A program made the position numbers and the translations under genes. From assembly GCF_017814435.1 (NCBI RefSeq), contig NZ_JAGJCB010000017.1, positions 1-64,000 of the forward strand: DNA of 64,000 nucleotides, in the 5' to 3' direction. A model generated the notes under the pieces. It ran no database searches. It was not told where the DNA came from and saw only the letters and a list, made by a program, of their open reading frames with translations. How positions within the stretch are numbered: the first letter of the stretch is position 1; every line of letters begins with the position of its first letter. Shown here one piece after another: positions 8,493 to 18,343 of this stretch. The DNA is from Mariniflexile gromovii (lineage in GTDB: Bacteria; Bacteroidota; Bacteroidia; Flavobacteriales; Flavobacteriaceae).

Positions 8493-10442
8493 ATGAAAAA
8501 TTATATATTATTAATTTTCGTTTCAATTTGCAGTTTAACCTTGAATGCTCAAAGAAATAATGCCGCTGATAAACTATATAGAAATTTCGCTTATATGGAT
8601 GCTGCAAAATTGTATAAGCAAGCACTTGAAAAGCAAGATAGTTCTGCCTATTTATTAACCCGAATAGGGGATTGTTATTATAAAAACTCCGATTCGAAAG
8701 AAGCAGTTAAGTGGTATTCATTGGCAGCAAAAAAAGGGGAGGGTATTACGCCGAAATTTATGTTTAAATATATTCAAACGCTTCGAAGTGTTGGAAATAA
8801 TAAACTTGCAGAAGAATGGTTAGTCCGATTTAAAAATTACACACCAGCAGATAGTATTATCTCAAATGAAAAATATAGCAATGTAACTACAAACCAAAAT
8901 AATAGGCCGCAACTAAAGCTTATAAATTTAAGTACCAATACCAGTCTTGCCGATTTTGGAGGATTTGAAGATAGTTCAGGTAATTTTTACTTTTCATCTG
9001 CTATGAACAAAGAGGCGCTTTCAGAAAATAAGAAAAAACAAATTTATAGTTGGAACGAAGAGCCTTATCTGAAAATTTATAAAATGAAGGTTAAGAAAAT
9101 TTTAAATTCAATAGAAGTTGGAGATTTTGAACCTATTGCTTCAGATTCTATTAGCTCAGTTTCAAATCATCAAGGTACATTAACTATAACTAAAGATGGT
9201 AAAACTTTATATTTTACTGGTAATAACGTTAAGAAAAATGAAAAAGCCGTTTACGATAAAAAAGGCACCAATAATTTAAAAATATATCGCGCAAGCTTAA
9301 TTGATGGAAAATGGAGCCATATTGAAGATTTATCCATTAATGATAAAAATTACTCAACAGGGCACCCAACTTTAAGTCCTGATGAGAAAAGTCTATACTT
9401 TGTTTCAGATAAAGAAGGAGGCTTTGGACAATCAGACTTGTATGTGGTTGCAATAAATTCAGATGGTACCCTTGGTGAAGCACAAAATCTAGGACCTAAA
9501 ATAAATACTCCAGGGCGCGAAATGTTTCCTTTTATTGCCGCCGATTCTAGTATGTATTTTTCATCAGATGGCTATATAGAAAATAGCTTTGGGTTATTGG
9601 ATATTTATAAAACAAACCTTGTGAAAGACGGATTATCAAGTCTAGTTACCATAGAAAACATGGGAGCTGATTTTAATAGCGGATATGACGATTTTGCTTT
9701 TTTTACCAATGATGGCGAACAATCTGGTTACCTTTCGTCCAATAGAGAAAACGGTCAAGGAAGTGATGATATTTATGCCTTTTTAACAGAAAAGTGTATG
9801 CAAAGCATCGTAGGGATTGTATATGATGTTTTAACAAAAGAACCTGTGAAAGAAGTAAAAGTAATTTTAATGGATAAAGATGGTGTGAAGTTATCTACAA
9901 CAATTTCAAATCAAGACGGGATGTATATGTTTGAGGATGTAGATTGCGAAACCGATTTTATAGTAACAGCTAGTAAACCAAGACATGAATCTACTACTGA
10001 AAAGTTAACAACTACTAATATACCTAATGATAAGATTAATGCCGACTTGTATTTAAGACCTAATGACATTAACATAAATCCTATTTATTTTGATTACAAT
10101 AAATCTAATATTAGGCCTAATGCTGCATTAGAATTGGATAAAGTTGTTGCTGTTTTGAAGGAATATCCAAAGATGATTATTAAAATTGAATCGCATACAG
10201 ACAGTCGTGGTGATGATTCTTATAATTTAGCATTGTCAGATCGTAGAGCAAAATCAACAAAAGAGTATATTTTATCAAAGGGAATTATGCCTATGCAAAT
10301 TGAAAGTGCCATAGGTTATGGCGAGACCCAATTAGTCAATCGTTGCGTAAACGGATTTAGAAATATATGTTCTGATAAAGAACATGAAGAAAACCGACGG
10401 TCACTATTTATAATAGTAAACTTTAAAACATTTGATAAATAA
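8493..10442 (+). CDS. OmpA-family protein with TPR, PD40 and carboxypeptidase-regulatory domains
   Basis: A 649-residue protein with a signal peptide (residues 1-19, ending LNAQ), N-terminal TPR-like helices (about 20-130), PD40/WD40-like beta-propeller strands (about 150-430, with TGHPTLSPDEKSLYFVSD and SSNRENGQGSDDIYAF), a carboxypeptidase-regulatory-like fold (about 440-530) and a C-terminal OmpA domain (YFDYNKSNIRPNA ... ESHTDSRG ... LSDRRAKST). The OmpA part should bind peptidoglycan. The architecture resembles the PorE/SprE-associated OM-to-wall proteins of T9SS systems. The start at 8493 is chosen because the upstream extension overlaps the previous gene. It is paralogous to the gene at 45184. 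Confidence 0.88.
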   Translation: MKNYILLIFVSICSLTLNAQRNNAADKLYRNFAYMDAAKLYKQALEKQDSSAYLLTRIGDCYYKNSDSKEAVKWYSLAAKKGEGITPKFMFKYIQTLRSVGNNKLAEEWLVRFKNYTPADSIISNEKYSNVTTNQNNRPQLKLINLSTNTSLADFGGFEDSSGNFYFSSAMNKEALSENKKKQIYSWNEEPYLKIYKMKVKKILNSIEVGDFEPIASDSISSVSNHQGTLTITKDGKTLYFTGNNVKKNEKAVYDKKGTNNLKIYRASLIDGKWSHIEDLSINDKNYSTGHPTLSPDEKSLYFVSDKEGGFGQSDLYVVAINSDGTLGEAQNLGPKINTPGREMFPFIAADSSMYFSSDGYIENSFGLLDIYKTNLVKDGLSSLVTIENMGADFNSGYDDFAFFTNDGEQSGYLSSNRENGQGSDDIYAFLTEKCMQSIVGIVYDVLTKEPVKEVKVILMDKDGVKLSTTISNQDGMYMFEDVDCETDFIVTASKPRHESTTEKLTTTNIPNDKINADLYLRPNDININPIYFDYNKSNIRPNAALELDKVVAVLKEYPKMIIKIESHTDSRGDDSYNLALSDRRAKSTKEYILSKGIMPMQIESAIGYGETQLVNRCVNGFRNICSDKEHEENRRSLFIIVNFKTFDK

Positions 10443-10449
10443 AATTAAA

Positions 10450-10580
10450 GAGGCTGCCTGAAAAGTATCAACAAGTGTCATTCTGAATTCATTTCAGAAT
10501 CCTAACTCGTTGACAATCAATATTTATTAGAAACTGAAACAAGTTCAGTTTGACAATATATAGACTTTTCAGACAGCCTC
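10450..10580. repeat. Intergenic dyad element, copy 1
   Basis: The 17-bp outer arms at 10450-10466 (GAGGCTGCCTGAAAAGT) and 10564-10580 are inverted complements with one mismatch. The interior holds two smaller hairpins, one built from ATTCTGAA/TTCAGAAT. Essentially the same outer arms bound the element at 60911-61038. It sits between convergent genes and may also terminate transcription. Confidence 0.8.
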
Positions 10581-10594
10581 TTTTATGTTTAGTT

Positions 10595-11404
10595 CTAAAA
10601 TTTAGAAACATCAATTTTAAATAATTCAACGGCATTTTTCCACATAATCAATTCCTTTTTTTCTTGAGGTAGTTCTAATTGATCCATGAATTTTAAATAG
10701 GATTTCATATTGCTTATAGGCCAATCGGTACCGTAAAGTAAGTATTTTGGGTCGCCGGCATAAGTAATCATTTCTTCAATTTCCGTTTTCATAAAGCGCT
10801 CAAACTTATCGGAGAAATCGCCTAATACCAATCCGGAGATATCGGCATGTACGTTTTTGTTTTTGTAAACAACTTCCATGCAATCTTTAATCCATGGGTT
10901 TCCCACATGGCAAATCAATATTTTTAAATCGGGGTAATCAACCGCTAAATCATCAATATGCAATGGATGCGAATATTTAACCTTTCCAGTAGGGGCATAA
11001 GTGTCGCCAGAATGAAACATAACAGGTACATCAAATTCAATAGCCATTTCATATACCACTTTTAAACGAATATCATTGGGGTAAAACGGTTCGTAACCAG
11101 GGTAGAACTTCAAGCCTTTAATAAGGCCTGCTTCCAAATACTCACTAATTTCTTTTAAATCGCGGTAATTATAGTTTAGGTAACTAATACCAGCAACTAC
11201 CCCAAGATTATTTCGCCCGCTAATAGCTTCAACCACCTGTTTGGTGCTGGGTCTGTGTTCATTTACTTTGTAAGACGAAAGCACTAAGGAATAATCAACC
11301 TTGTTTTCCAACATGGTTTCAGTGAGTTTGTTTAGGCAATCTTCTAAAGATACAACTCTATCTTCGTGGTAATTGTTTATGTGGGTGTGAACGTCTATAA
11401 TCAT
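10595..11404 (-). CDS. Amidohydrolase-family metal-dependent hydrolase
   Basis: A 269-residue TIM-barrel protein of the amidohydrolase-2 type. It begins MIIDVHTHIN, with the metal-binding HxH, and continues with MFHSGDTY (strand with the third histidine), ILICHVGNPW and the terminal GTDWPIS aspartate motif. These residues place it among metal-dependent hydrolases and decarboxylases. The substrate cannot be read from the sequence. It is followed upstream on the same strand, 11 bp away, by a DUF2721 gene, so the two may be co-transcribed. Confidence 0.82.
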   Translation of the reverse strand: MIIDVHTHINNYHEDRVVSLEDCLNKLTETMLENKVDYSLVLSSYKVNEHRPSTKQVVEAISGRNNLGVVAGISYLNYNYRDLKEISEYLEAGLIKGLKFYPGYEPFYPNDIRLKVVYEMAIEFDVPVMFHSGDTYAPTGKVKYSHPLHIDDLAVDYPDLKILICHVGNPWIKDCMEVVYKNKNVHADISGLVLGDFSDKFERFMKTEIEEMITYAGDPKYLLYGTDWPISNMKSYLKFMDQLELPQEKKELIMWKNAVELFKIDVSKF

Positions 11405-11415
11405 AAGGTTGTTTT

Positions 11416-11814
11416 TTATTCGTTGTTTTCAATATCGCTAATGTGATGCTCTAAGGCTTTTACTGAAATTTGAATTTCCATAATTAGCAATCCTAACGAT
11501 ATAATTAATAAAATAAGTGCAGCTCCAAATACCCAAATTGCCAAAGTTTGTTGTTGTATATATATTAAAAACATGGTTAAAACGCATAACAGCAAACTAG
11601 AAATACCAAAAATTTGCATGCTGCGCGTTAAGTAAAGGCGTTGCTTTATATTTTGTATTTGAGCCATTAATATCTTGTCCTTTTTTTTAACGTATTTGGA
11701 ATGTAAATCTCTAATGGTGGCAGCGTACGCTAAAAACCGGTTGGTATAAGCTAACATGATTAATGAAATTGCTGAAAATAAAACAGCAGGTGTGGTAAGC
11801 GTTAATTCTTCCAT
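11416..11814 (-). CDS. DUF2721 membrane protein
   Basis: The 132-residue product starts MEELTLTTPAVLFSAISLIM and has three predicted membrane helices, with a cytoplasmic RDLHSKYVKKKDKIL segment between the first and second. This is the DUF2721 pattern, and no function is known for the family. The ATG at 11814 is chosen because the nine codons before it, back to 11841, are not conserved in character and would extend towards the divergent DUF2851 gene. It is probably co-transcribed with the amidohydrolase gene. Confidence 0.8.
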   Translation of the reverse strand: MEELTLTTPAVLFSAISLIMLAYTNRFLAYAATIRDLHSKYVKKKDKILMAQIQNIKQRLYLTRSMQIFGISSLLLCVLTMFLIYIQQQTLAIWVFGAALILLIISLGLLIMEIQISVKALEHHISDIENNE

Positions 11815-11896
11815 TTTTAATAATTTGACCAAATTTAACAACTTTAAAGTTTTTTGAGGGTATATTTTGCTTCAAATTATTTTTTACTTTAGATGC

Positions 11897-13168
11897 ATGC
11901 AAGAAGATTTTTTACACTACACCTGGAAACATAAAAAAATGGAGCTGAACAAATTGAAAACTGCCCAAGGAGATGCAGTTTTACTAACTTCGGTTGGGCA
12001 ACACAATTTTAATTCAGGCCCCGATTTTTTTAATGCACAGCTTAAAATTGGCAATCAACTTTGGGCAGGAAATGTTGAAATTCATGTAAAATCATCCGAT
12101 TGGTTTTTACACAGTCACGAACAAGATAAAGCCTATGACAATGTGATTTTGCATGTAGTTTGGGAGCATGATACCGATGTGTTTAGAAGTGATAATACTC
12201 CTATTCCCACACTACAGCTTAAAGATTTTACCAATATAGATGTTTTAAATAATTATGAAAAACTATTTTCTAAAAATGGTAAATGGATTAATTGTGAAAA
12301 TGATTTTGCATCGGTTGAAAATTTTGTGCTAAATAATTGGTTAGAGCGTTTGTATTTTGAACGCTTAGAGCGAAAACAGGAAACTATTCAAAATTTATTG
12401 AAAGACACAAAAAACGATTGGGAAGCGGTGTTTTTTATCATGTTGGCTAAAAATTTCGGACTTAAAGTTAACGGGGAGCCGTTTTATAGTATGGCAAAAT
12501 CCATAGATTTTTCAGTGGTAAGAAAATCGCAGTCCAGTTTAACAAGCTTAGAAGCTTTGTTCTTTGGGCAATCCGGTATGTTGGAAGATGATTTGGAAAT
12601 ATCCTATTACTTAGAGTTACAAAAAGAGTATCAATTCTTAAAGCAAAAATTCAAGTTAGAAAATAATAACGTAATGCCTTTGCAGTTTTTTAGATTGAGA
12701 CCACCAAATTTTCCAACCATAAGACTGTCGCAATTGGCAAGTTTATATTTTGAACATAAAACCTTGTTTTCAAAATTAATGGAAGCCAAAACCTTAGAAG
12801 ATTTTTATAAAGTGTTTAAAGTGTCGGCATCAACTTTTTGGAATTCACATTACACATTTCAAAAAACATCAAAAACATCTTCAAAAATACTCACCAAATC
12901 GTTTATAGACTTATTGCTTATTAATACTGTTTTGCCTCTAAAATTTTCTTATGGAAAAGAAAAAGGTCAAGAACTGGATTCTGAAATTTTAAACATAGCT
13001 GCTGATATTGCTTCAGAAAAAAACAGTGTGGTTGATGCTTTTAATAATATGAAGAAAGTTTCAAATACATCATTACAATCGCAAGCACTTATTCAACTTA
13101 AAACAGAATATTGCAGTAAAAACAAATGTTTGCAATGCGCCATAGGTAATTCACTCATAAACCCATAA
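11897..13168 (+). CDS. DUF2851 family protein
   Basis: A 423-residue protein starting MQEDFLHYTWKHKKM and containing GQHNFNSGPDFFNAQLKIG and GNVEIHVKSSDWFLHSH, which is diagnostic of DUF2851, a family nearly restricted to Bacteroidota. The C-terminus carries a compact cysteine motif (YCSKNKCLQCAIG, C-x4-C-x2-C) that could bind metal. Function is unknown. The ATG at 11897 is preferred to 11867 because the upstream ten residues look like translated promoter DNA. It heads a same-strand run with a PspC gene and a potassium channel gene. Confidence 0.85.
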   Translation: MQEDFLHYTWKHKKMELNKLKTAQGDAVLLTSVGQHNFNSGPDFFNAQLKIGNQLWAGNVEIHVKSSDWFLHSHEQDKAYDNVILHVVWEHDTDVFRSDNTPIPTLQLKDFTNIDVLNNYEKLFSKNGKWINCENDFASVENFVLNNWLERLYFERLERKQETIQNLLKDTKNDWEAVFFIMLAKNFGLKVNGEPFYSMAKSIDFSVVRKSQSSLTSLEALFFGQSGMLEDDLEISYYLELQKEYQFLKQKFKLENNNVMPLQFFRLRPPNFPTIRLSQLASLYFEHKTLFSKLMEAKTLEDFYKVFKVSASTFWNSHYTFQKTSKTSSKILTKSFIDLLLINTVLPLKFSYGKEKGQELDSEILNIAADIASEKNSVVDAFNNMKKVSNTSLQSQALIQLKTEYCSKNKCLQCAIGNSLINP

Positions 13169-13220
13169 AGAAATAAACCCATAAACTTTTAAACTAATAA
13201 ACTTAATACTAAATTGCAGC

Positions 13221-13448
13221 ATGAACGGAATATATAAACTATTATTATTTTTTCAAAAACATGGGTATTACGTGTGTCAACGTATTGCCGAGCGTTTAGG
13301 TATTAGGGCAAAAGTTGTGAGAACATCGTTTATTTATTTAACTTTTGTAACACTTGGTTTTGGTTTTGCTTTATACTTGTTTTTGGCATTTTGGATGCGT
13401 ATTAAAGATTTAGTTTACACCAAAAGATCTTCTGTTTTCGATTTATAA
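13221..13448 (+). CDS. PspC domain protein
   Basis: A 75-residue protein whose residues 1-60 form a PspC domain: an amphipathic start with RIAERLGIRAKVVRTSF, then one hydrophobic segment (residues about 36-58). PspC proteins sense envelope stress or act at the inner membrane. This short form lacks any C-terminal regulatory domain. It precedes the potassium channel gene by 3 bp, indicating co-transcription. Confidence 0.82.
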   Translation: MNGIYKLLLFFQKHGYYVCQRIAERLGIRAKVVRTSFIYLTFVTLGFGFALYLFLAFWMRIKDLVYTKRSSVFDL

Positions 13449-13451
13449 TTT

Positions 13452-14471
13452 ATGAACCCACTTATTAATTTTTTTAGAACCAAAATTTACACCGCTGTTT
13501 TTTTGCTGGTTGTAATCTTGCTAATTGGTATCTCGGGTTATAGAATTATTTCAAATTATTCGTGGATTGATGCGGTTTACATGACAGTAATTACACTAAC
13601 AACCGTTGGTTTTGGTGAGGTGGTGCCACTAGACTACAATTCTAAAGTTTTTACCATATTTTTAATTTTGGCCAGTGTTATAATCATGGGTTATGCGCTT
13701 TCCATTATTACCGAATATATTTTAAGCAAAAACAATCTTGAAGAATTAAAACATAAAAAGATGGAAAAAGAGATTAATAGTTTTAAAAACCATGTGGTTA
13801 TTTGTGGATACGGTAGAAATGGTAAGCAGGCGGCACAAAAACTGTTAACACATAAAAAAGCGTTTGTTGTAATAGAGAAGAATAGAGATATGGAAGAGCG
13901 TTTGAAATTAGACGAAGTTCCATATATAATAGGAAATGCTAATGAAGATGAAGTGCTCATGCAAGCAGGAATAGACCGTGCATCTAACTTTATTTCAGCA
14001 TTGCCCAACGATGCAGATAATTTGTTTGTGGTGCTTTCAACCAGGCAAATAAATAAAGATATCAATATTATAAGTCGCGCATCCAACGAATCGTCTTATA
14101 ATAAGTTAAAATTTGCGGGAGCCAATAACGTTATTTTACCCGATAAAATAGGTGGCGACCATATGGCGTCTTTAGTAGTAGTGCCAGGTTTGATGGAGTT
14201 TTTGGATAATCTTTCAATAGTAGGGAAATCAAGTATTAATATTGAAGAAGTTGCTGTAGAAAAGTTATTCGCCAAACAAAGGGTAAGCACTATTAAAGAT
14301 TTAGACCTTCGAAAAAAAACAGGATGTACTATTATAGGTTATAAAGATGAAAATGGTGAATATATTGTAAACCCTGAAGCCGAGTTAAAACTAGCACCAA
14401 ATTCTAAAATCATTGTATTAGGAAGACCGGAACAGATTGAAGCGCTAAATTCAACATACAATATCGAATAG
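13452..14471 (+). CDS. Two-TM potassium channel with RCK (TrkA-N/TrkA-C) domains
   Basis: The 339-residue protein has two membrane helices (about 13-32 and 69-92) around a pore loop with the selectivity filter TTVGFGE at residues 50-56. It is followed by a cytosolic RCK domain with the nucleotide-binding GYGRNGKQAA motif (near residue 118) and a C-terminal TrkA-C domain. This is the organisation of MthK/Kch-like channels, which conduct potassium and are gated by ligands bound to RCK. GFG in place of GYG is a known filter variant. It is preceded closely by pspC. Confidence 0.9.
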   Translation: MNPLINFFRTKIYTAVFLLVVILLIGISGYRIISNYSWIDAVYMTVITLTTVGFGEVVPLDYNSKVFTIFLILASVIIMGYALSIITEYILSKNNLEELKHKKMEKEINSFKNHVVICGYGRNGKQAAQKLLTHKKAFVVIEKNRDMEERLKLDEVPYIIGNANEDEVLMQAGIDRASNFISALPNDADNLFVVLSTRQINKDINIISRASNESSYNKLKFAGANNVILPDKIGGDHMASLVVVPGLMEFLDNLSIVGKSSINIEEVAVEKLFAKQRVSTIKDLDLRKKTGCTIIGYKDENGEYIVNPEAELKLAPNSKIIVLGRPEQIEALNSTYNIE

Positions 14472-14578
14472 AGAATCACCTATTTTAACAGCCAATGTTT
14501 TAAAAAATCAAATTTTTTTAGCATCTTGCTGTCTTTTAGTAAGAATCTTTCAAAAAAACTAACCAATTCAGTATATTT

Positions 14579-16201
14579 ATGAAGAAATACCTTCTTTCAA
14601 TTTTTACATTAATTATTCCAATTTTAACATTTGCTCAAGAATCAACATCCGAAAAAATCGATAAGGTTTTTAAAGATTATACAGGTTGGTTTGTAGAAGG
14701 TATATTTTATGAAATTCCATTTTCTGAAGATTATAAAATTCCATGGGTACTTATCGTTTTAATGGGAGGTGCTATCTTTTTTACCTTTTATTTCAAATTT
14801 ATAAATTTTACCGGCTTTAGAACTGCTTTGCGTGTTGTTCAAGGTAAGTATGAAGATATCGAAAAGCATGGAGCAGATACATTATATGGTGACCCCACAC
14901 CAAATGAAGACCATAATATAATAGAAACATTAAGGGACGATGGTGCACATGGTGAAGTATCTCACTTTCAAGCATTAACAGCAGCATTGTCTGCAACTGT
15001 AGGTTTGGGTAACATCGCAGGTGTAGCCGTAGCATTGTCTATTGGTGGTCCTGGTGCTACTTTTTGGATGATTCTTGCCGGTTTATTGGGTATGGCTTCA
15101 AAATTTGCAGAATGTACTTTAGGTGTAAAATATAGAGATGTTGGTAAGGACGGAACTGTTTACGGAGGCCCCATGTACTATTTAACCAAAGGCTTTAAAG
15201 AAAAAGGCATGGGTACTTTTGGTAAAATACTGGCGGTATTGTTTGCTGTTTTTGTTGTGGGAGGTTCTTTTGGAGGTGGTAACATGTTTCAAGCAAACCA
15301 AGCGGCAGCTCAATTTGTAAAGTTATTTGATTTTGAGAGCGCAAATGCAGGTATGTATTTTGGTATTGTTATGGCAGTTATTGTAGCAATTGTTATAATA
15401 GGAGGTATAAAACGTATTGCTTCGGTAACCGAAAAAGTAGTGCCTTTTATGGCTGGTATTTATGTATTGGCAGCTTTAATTATTTTAGGAGCCAATTGGC
15501 ATTTAATTGATGATGCTTTTGCATTGATTTATCATGGAGCATTTTCTGGATTAGGAATAGCAGGAGGTCTTGTAGGTGTTATGATTCAGGGAATTAGAAG
15601 AGGTGCTTTTTCTAATGAAGCAGGTGTAGGTAGTGCAGCCATTGCCCATTCAGCAGTTAGAACTAAATACCCAGCAAGTGAAGGTATTGTAGCACTTTTA
15701 GAGCCTTTTGTAGATACGGTTGTAATTTGTACCATGACGGCTTTAGTAATTGTAATTACAAATTTTGATGGTGCTTTTATGGAATACGGTGTGCCTATAA
15801 AAGAAGGTGTAGAATTAACCGCTGTTGCTTTTGATAGTGTGATACCTCATTTCTCAATAGTTTTAACAATTGCCGTAATTTTATTTGCTTTTTCAACCAT
15901 GATTTCTTGGTCGTACTATGGTATGCAAGGATGGATATTTTTATTCGGAAAAGGAAAAATTACCGACTTAGTATATAAAGTGTTATTTTTAATTTTTGTA
16001 GTAATAGGTTCATCAATTAGTTTAGGTGCTGTAATAGATTTTTCAGATGCCATGATTTTTGCCATGGTAGTTCCTAATATTATTGGTGTCGTTATATTAT
16101 CACCAATAATTAGTAAAGAACTAAAACGCTATTTAAAAGCCATTAATATAAAGCATGAAGCTTTAGATGAAGGAGCTGAAGATCTTACTAAACATATGTA
16201 A
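14579..16201 (+). CDS. Alanine/glycine:cation symporter, AGCS family
   Basis: A 540-residue, roughly eleven-helix transporter. The AGCS signature is clear: SATVGLGNIAGVAVAL, GPGATFWMILAGLLGMASKFAE, YRDVGKDGTVYGGPMYYL, and RRGAFSNEAGVGSAAIAHSA. These carriers import alanine or glycine with sodium. Residues 1-19 (MKKYLLSIFTLIIPILTFA) look like an N-terminal signal peptide ahead of a 35-residue extracytoplasmic segment, an addition seen in Bacteroidota members. It is preceded by 107 bp of noncoding DNA and followed after 20 bp by the HhH gene. Confidence 0.92.
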   Translation: MKKYLLSIFTLIIPILTFAQESTSEKIDKVFKDYTGWFVEGIFYEIPFSEDYKIPWVLIVLMGGAIFFTFYFKFINFTGFRTALRVVQGKYEDIEKHGADTLYGDPTPNEDHNIIETLRDDGAHGEVSHFQALTAALSATVGLGNIAGVAVALSIGGPGATFWMILAGLLGMASKFAECTLGVKYRDVGKDGTVYGGPMYYLTKGFKEKGMGTFGKILAVLFAVFVVGGSFGGGNMFQANQAAAQFVKLFDFESANAGMYFGIVMAVIVAIVIIGGIKRIASVTEKVVPFMAGIYVLAALIILGANWHLIDDAFALIYHGAFSGLGIAGGLVGVMIQGIRRGAFSNEAGVGSAAIAHSAVRTKYPASEGIVALLEPFVDTVVICTMTALVIVITNFDGAFMEYGVPIKEGVELTAVAFDSVIPHFSIVLTIAVILFAFSTMISWSYYGMQGWIFLFGKGKITDLVYKVLFLIFVVIGSSISLGAVIDFSDAMIFAMVVPNIIGVVILSPIISKELKRYLKAINIKHEALDEGAEDLTKHM

Positions 16202-16221
16202 CAATTTAAAATCAATAAAAT

Positions 16222-17097
16222 ATGAAATCCCATTTTACGTTTTCTAAAAGTCAGCGAAATGGGATTTTTTTATTAATCTTCCTCATTGTTGCTTTACAAT
16301 GCCTTTGTTTTTATGTTGATTTTTCTTCTGAAGAACTTTCAATAAATAAATCTGCTCTTGCAAAATATGAAAAGGAAATAGATTCATTAAGATTGATTGA
16401 AATTGAAGAACGAAAACCAAAAATTTATCCTTTCAACCCAAATTACATTACAGATTATAAAGGAGCTTCTTTAGGAATGAGCAATGAAGAAATTGATAGA
16501 TTGTTAGCTTTTAGAAAACAAAATAAATGGATTAACACTACTAAGCAATTTCAAGAAGTCACTAAAATTTCCGATTCGCTTTTAGATGTACTTTCCCCCT
16601 ATTTTAAATTTCCAGATTGGGTAGTGGAAGCAAATCAAAATTCAACACCAAAACCTAATTATGCTTTCAATAAAAAACCTAAAACCTTTGCCGAAAAGCA
16701 AGACTTAAATAAAGCAACAGCACAAGATTTGCAAAAAGTAAATGGTATTGGCGAGTATTATTCTGAAAGAATCATAAAACTTAGAAATTCTTTTCCTGGA
16801 GGTTTTATTGATATGGTACAGCTTCAAGATGTTTACGGGTTAAAACCAGAAGTTATAGAAAAGATCAGTGAAGATTTTGCAATAAAAACACCCCGAACTA
16901 TTAAGATAATAATACTAAATAAAGCAACTATAGATGAGTTGGTTACTATCCAACATATAGATTATAATTTGGCGTTTCGTATCGTTGAACAACGCCAATT
17001 AAGAGAAGGTTTTAAATCCTTAGATGAATTAAAAAAAGTAAAAGACTTTCCTGTAAATAAAATCGATATAATTAAATTATATTTGTCCCTCGATTGA
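16222..17097 (+). CDS. Membrane-anchored helix-hairpin-helix (ComEA-like) protein
   Basis: The 291-residue product has one N-terminal membrane helix (about 13-30) and helix-hairpin-helix motifs, clearest at DLNKATAQDLQKVNGIGEYYSERI (about residues 157-180) and again at ILNKATIDELVTIQHIDYN (about 230-248). HhH pairs of the ComEA type bind DNA without sequence preference. In competence systems ComEA draws DNA through the envelope, but many Bacteroidota members are of unknown role. No other competence genes are nearby. It lies 12 bp before an acyl-CoA dehydrogenase gene. Confidence 0.8.
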   Translation: MKSHFTFSKSQRNGIFLLIFLIVALQCLCFYVDFSSEELSINKSALAKYEKEIDSLRLIEIEERKPKIYPFNPNYITDYKGASLGMSNEEIDRLLAFRKQNKWINTTKQFQEVTKISDSLLDVLSPYFKFPDWVVEANQNSTPKPNYAFNKKPKTFAEKQDLNKATAQDLQKVNGIGEYYSERIIKLRNSFPGGFIDMVQLQDVYGLKPEVIEKISEDFAIKTPRTIKIIILNKATIDELVTIQHIDYNLAFRIVEQRQLREGFKSLDELKKVKDFPVNKIDIIKLYLSLD

Positions 17098-17109
17098 AAA
17101 AATAAATAA

Positions 17110-18276
17110 ATGAACAGTATGTACTTCACTGAAGAACATCAACTTTTTAGAAAAAGCCTTCAAGATTTTTTACAAAAAGAAGTTGTTCCTCATATTGAAA
17201 ATTGGGAACAAACAGGTGTTATAGACAGATTTATTTGGAAAAAATTTGGCGACATGGGGTTCTTCGGAATCAATTATCCAGAAGCTTATGGTGGTCTAAA
17301 CCTAGATTTGTTTTATACCGTTATTCTTTTAGAAGAATTGCAAAAAATAAACTCAGGTGGTTTTGCGGCAGCAATTTGGGCGCACGCTTATTTAGCCATG
17401 ACGCATCTTAATGCAGAAGGAAGTGAAGCTATTAAGCAAAACTATTTAACAGCAAGTATTACTGGTGATAAAATAGGTTGTTTGTGCATTACTGAACCTT
17501 TTGGAGGTAGTGATGTAGCTGGCATGCGTACAACGGCAGTTAAAAATGGCGACCATTACATTATAAACGGTTCAAAAACGTTTATAACTAATGGTGTATA
17601 CAGCGACTATTTAATAGTAGCTGCAAAAACAAGCCCAGAACTAGGAAATAAAGGCATCAGTATTTTTGTTATTGATAGAGAATCAACAGGAGTATCGGCA
17701 ACCAAATTAAATAAACTAGGATGGCGTGCATCCGATACGGGTGAAATTGCTTTCGACAATGTAAAAATACCTCTTGCTAATTTAATGGGTGAAGAAAACC
17801 AAGGCTTCTCTTATATTATGCAACATTTTTCATTGGAACGTTTAATAATGGGTATTAACGCCCACGCCCGTGCAGAATTTGCGTTGGAGTATGCATTGAA
17901 ATATATGTCCGAACGTATGGCTTTCGGTAAATCAATCGATAAGTTTCAAGCATTAAGACATTCTATAGCCGATTTATATACGGATATGGAAATTTGCAAA
18001 GAATTTAATTATTCAGTCACTTTTAGATTAAATAAAGGGGAATACGTGGTAAAACACGCCACCATGTCTAAGCTTAGATCCACTAAAATGGCAGATGAAG
18101 TTATTTATCAGTGCTTACAATTTTTAGGAGGTTATGGTTATATGGAAGATTACCCTATGGCTAGACTATTGCGAGATAGTAGGTTAGGGCCCATTGGAGG
18201 AGGAACTTCCGAGATTTTAAGAGAGATTTTGGCAAAAATCATCATCGATAAAAAAGAATATAAACCAGCAACATAA
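17110..18276 (+). CDS. Acyl-CoA dehydrogenase
   Basis: A 388-residue, full-length acyl-CoA dehydrogenase. The N-terminal helical domain ends near residue 120. The flavin-binding CLCITEPFGGSDVAGM (signature 1) and INGSKTFITNG follow. The C-terminus holds QFLGGYGYMEDYPMARLLRDSR (signature 2) and GGGTSEILREILAK. It oxidises an acyl-CoA with transfer of electrons to ETF; chain length cannot be inferred. Start codons at 17110 and 17119 are both possible. Unlike the shorter homolog at 721, it keeps every family signature. Confidence 0.93.
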   Translation: MNSMYFTEEHQLFRKSLQDFLQKEVVPHIENWEQTGVIDRFIWKKFGDMGFFGINYPEAYGGLNLDLFYTVILLEELQKINSGGFAAAIWAHAYLAMTHLNAEGSEAIKQNYLTASITGDKIGCLCITEPFGGSDVAGMRTTAVKNGDHYIINGSKTFITNGVYSDYLIVAAKTSPELGNKGISIFVIDRESTGVSATKLNKLGWRASDTGEIAFDNVKIPLANLMGEENQGFSYIMQHFSLERLIMGINAHARAEFALEYALKYMSERMAFGKSIDKFQALRHSIADLYTDMEICKEFNYSVTFRLNKGEYVVKHATMSKLRSTKMADEVIYQCLQFLGGYGYMEDYPMARLLRDSRLGPIGGGTSEILREILAKIIIDKKEYKPAT

Positions 18277-18284
18277 AAAAAATG

Positions 18285-18311
18285 TCAATTGTTAATTGTT
18301 AATTGATAATT
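18285..18311. repeat. Heptamer tandem repeat TTAATTG
   Basis: Nearly four copies of a 7-bp unit (TCAATTG, TTAATTG, TTAATTG, ATAATTA) lie directly before the rpsU -7 box. The plausible -33 element falls inside the repeat. Confidence 0.75.
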
Positions 18312-18324
18312 ATTTTTATTTTTG
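18295..18324 (+). promoter_or_regulatory. rpsU promoter
   Basis: The -7 box TATTTTTG at 18317-18324 matches TAnnTTTG of the Bacteroidota primary sigma factor. An ATTG at 18295-18298 lies 18 bp upstream as a weak -33. Transcription should begin near 18330, leaving a leader of about 30 nt before rpsU. Confidence 0.7.
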
Positions 18325-18343
18325 CACCCGAAAATCTAAAAGA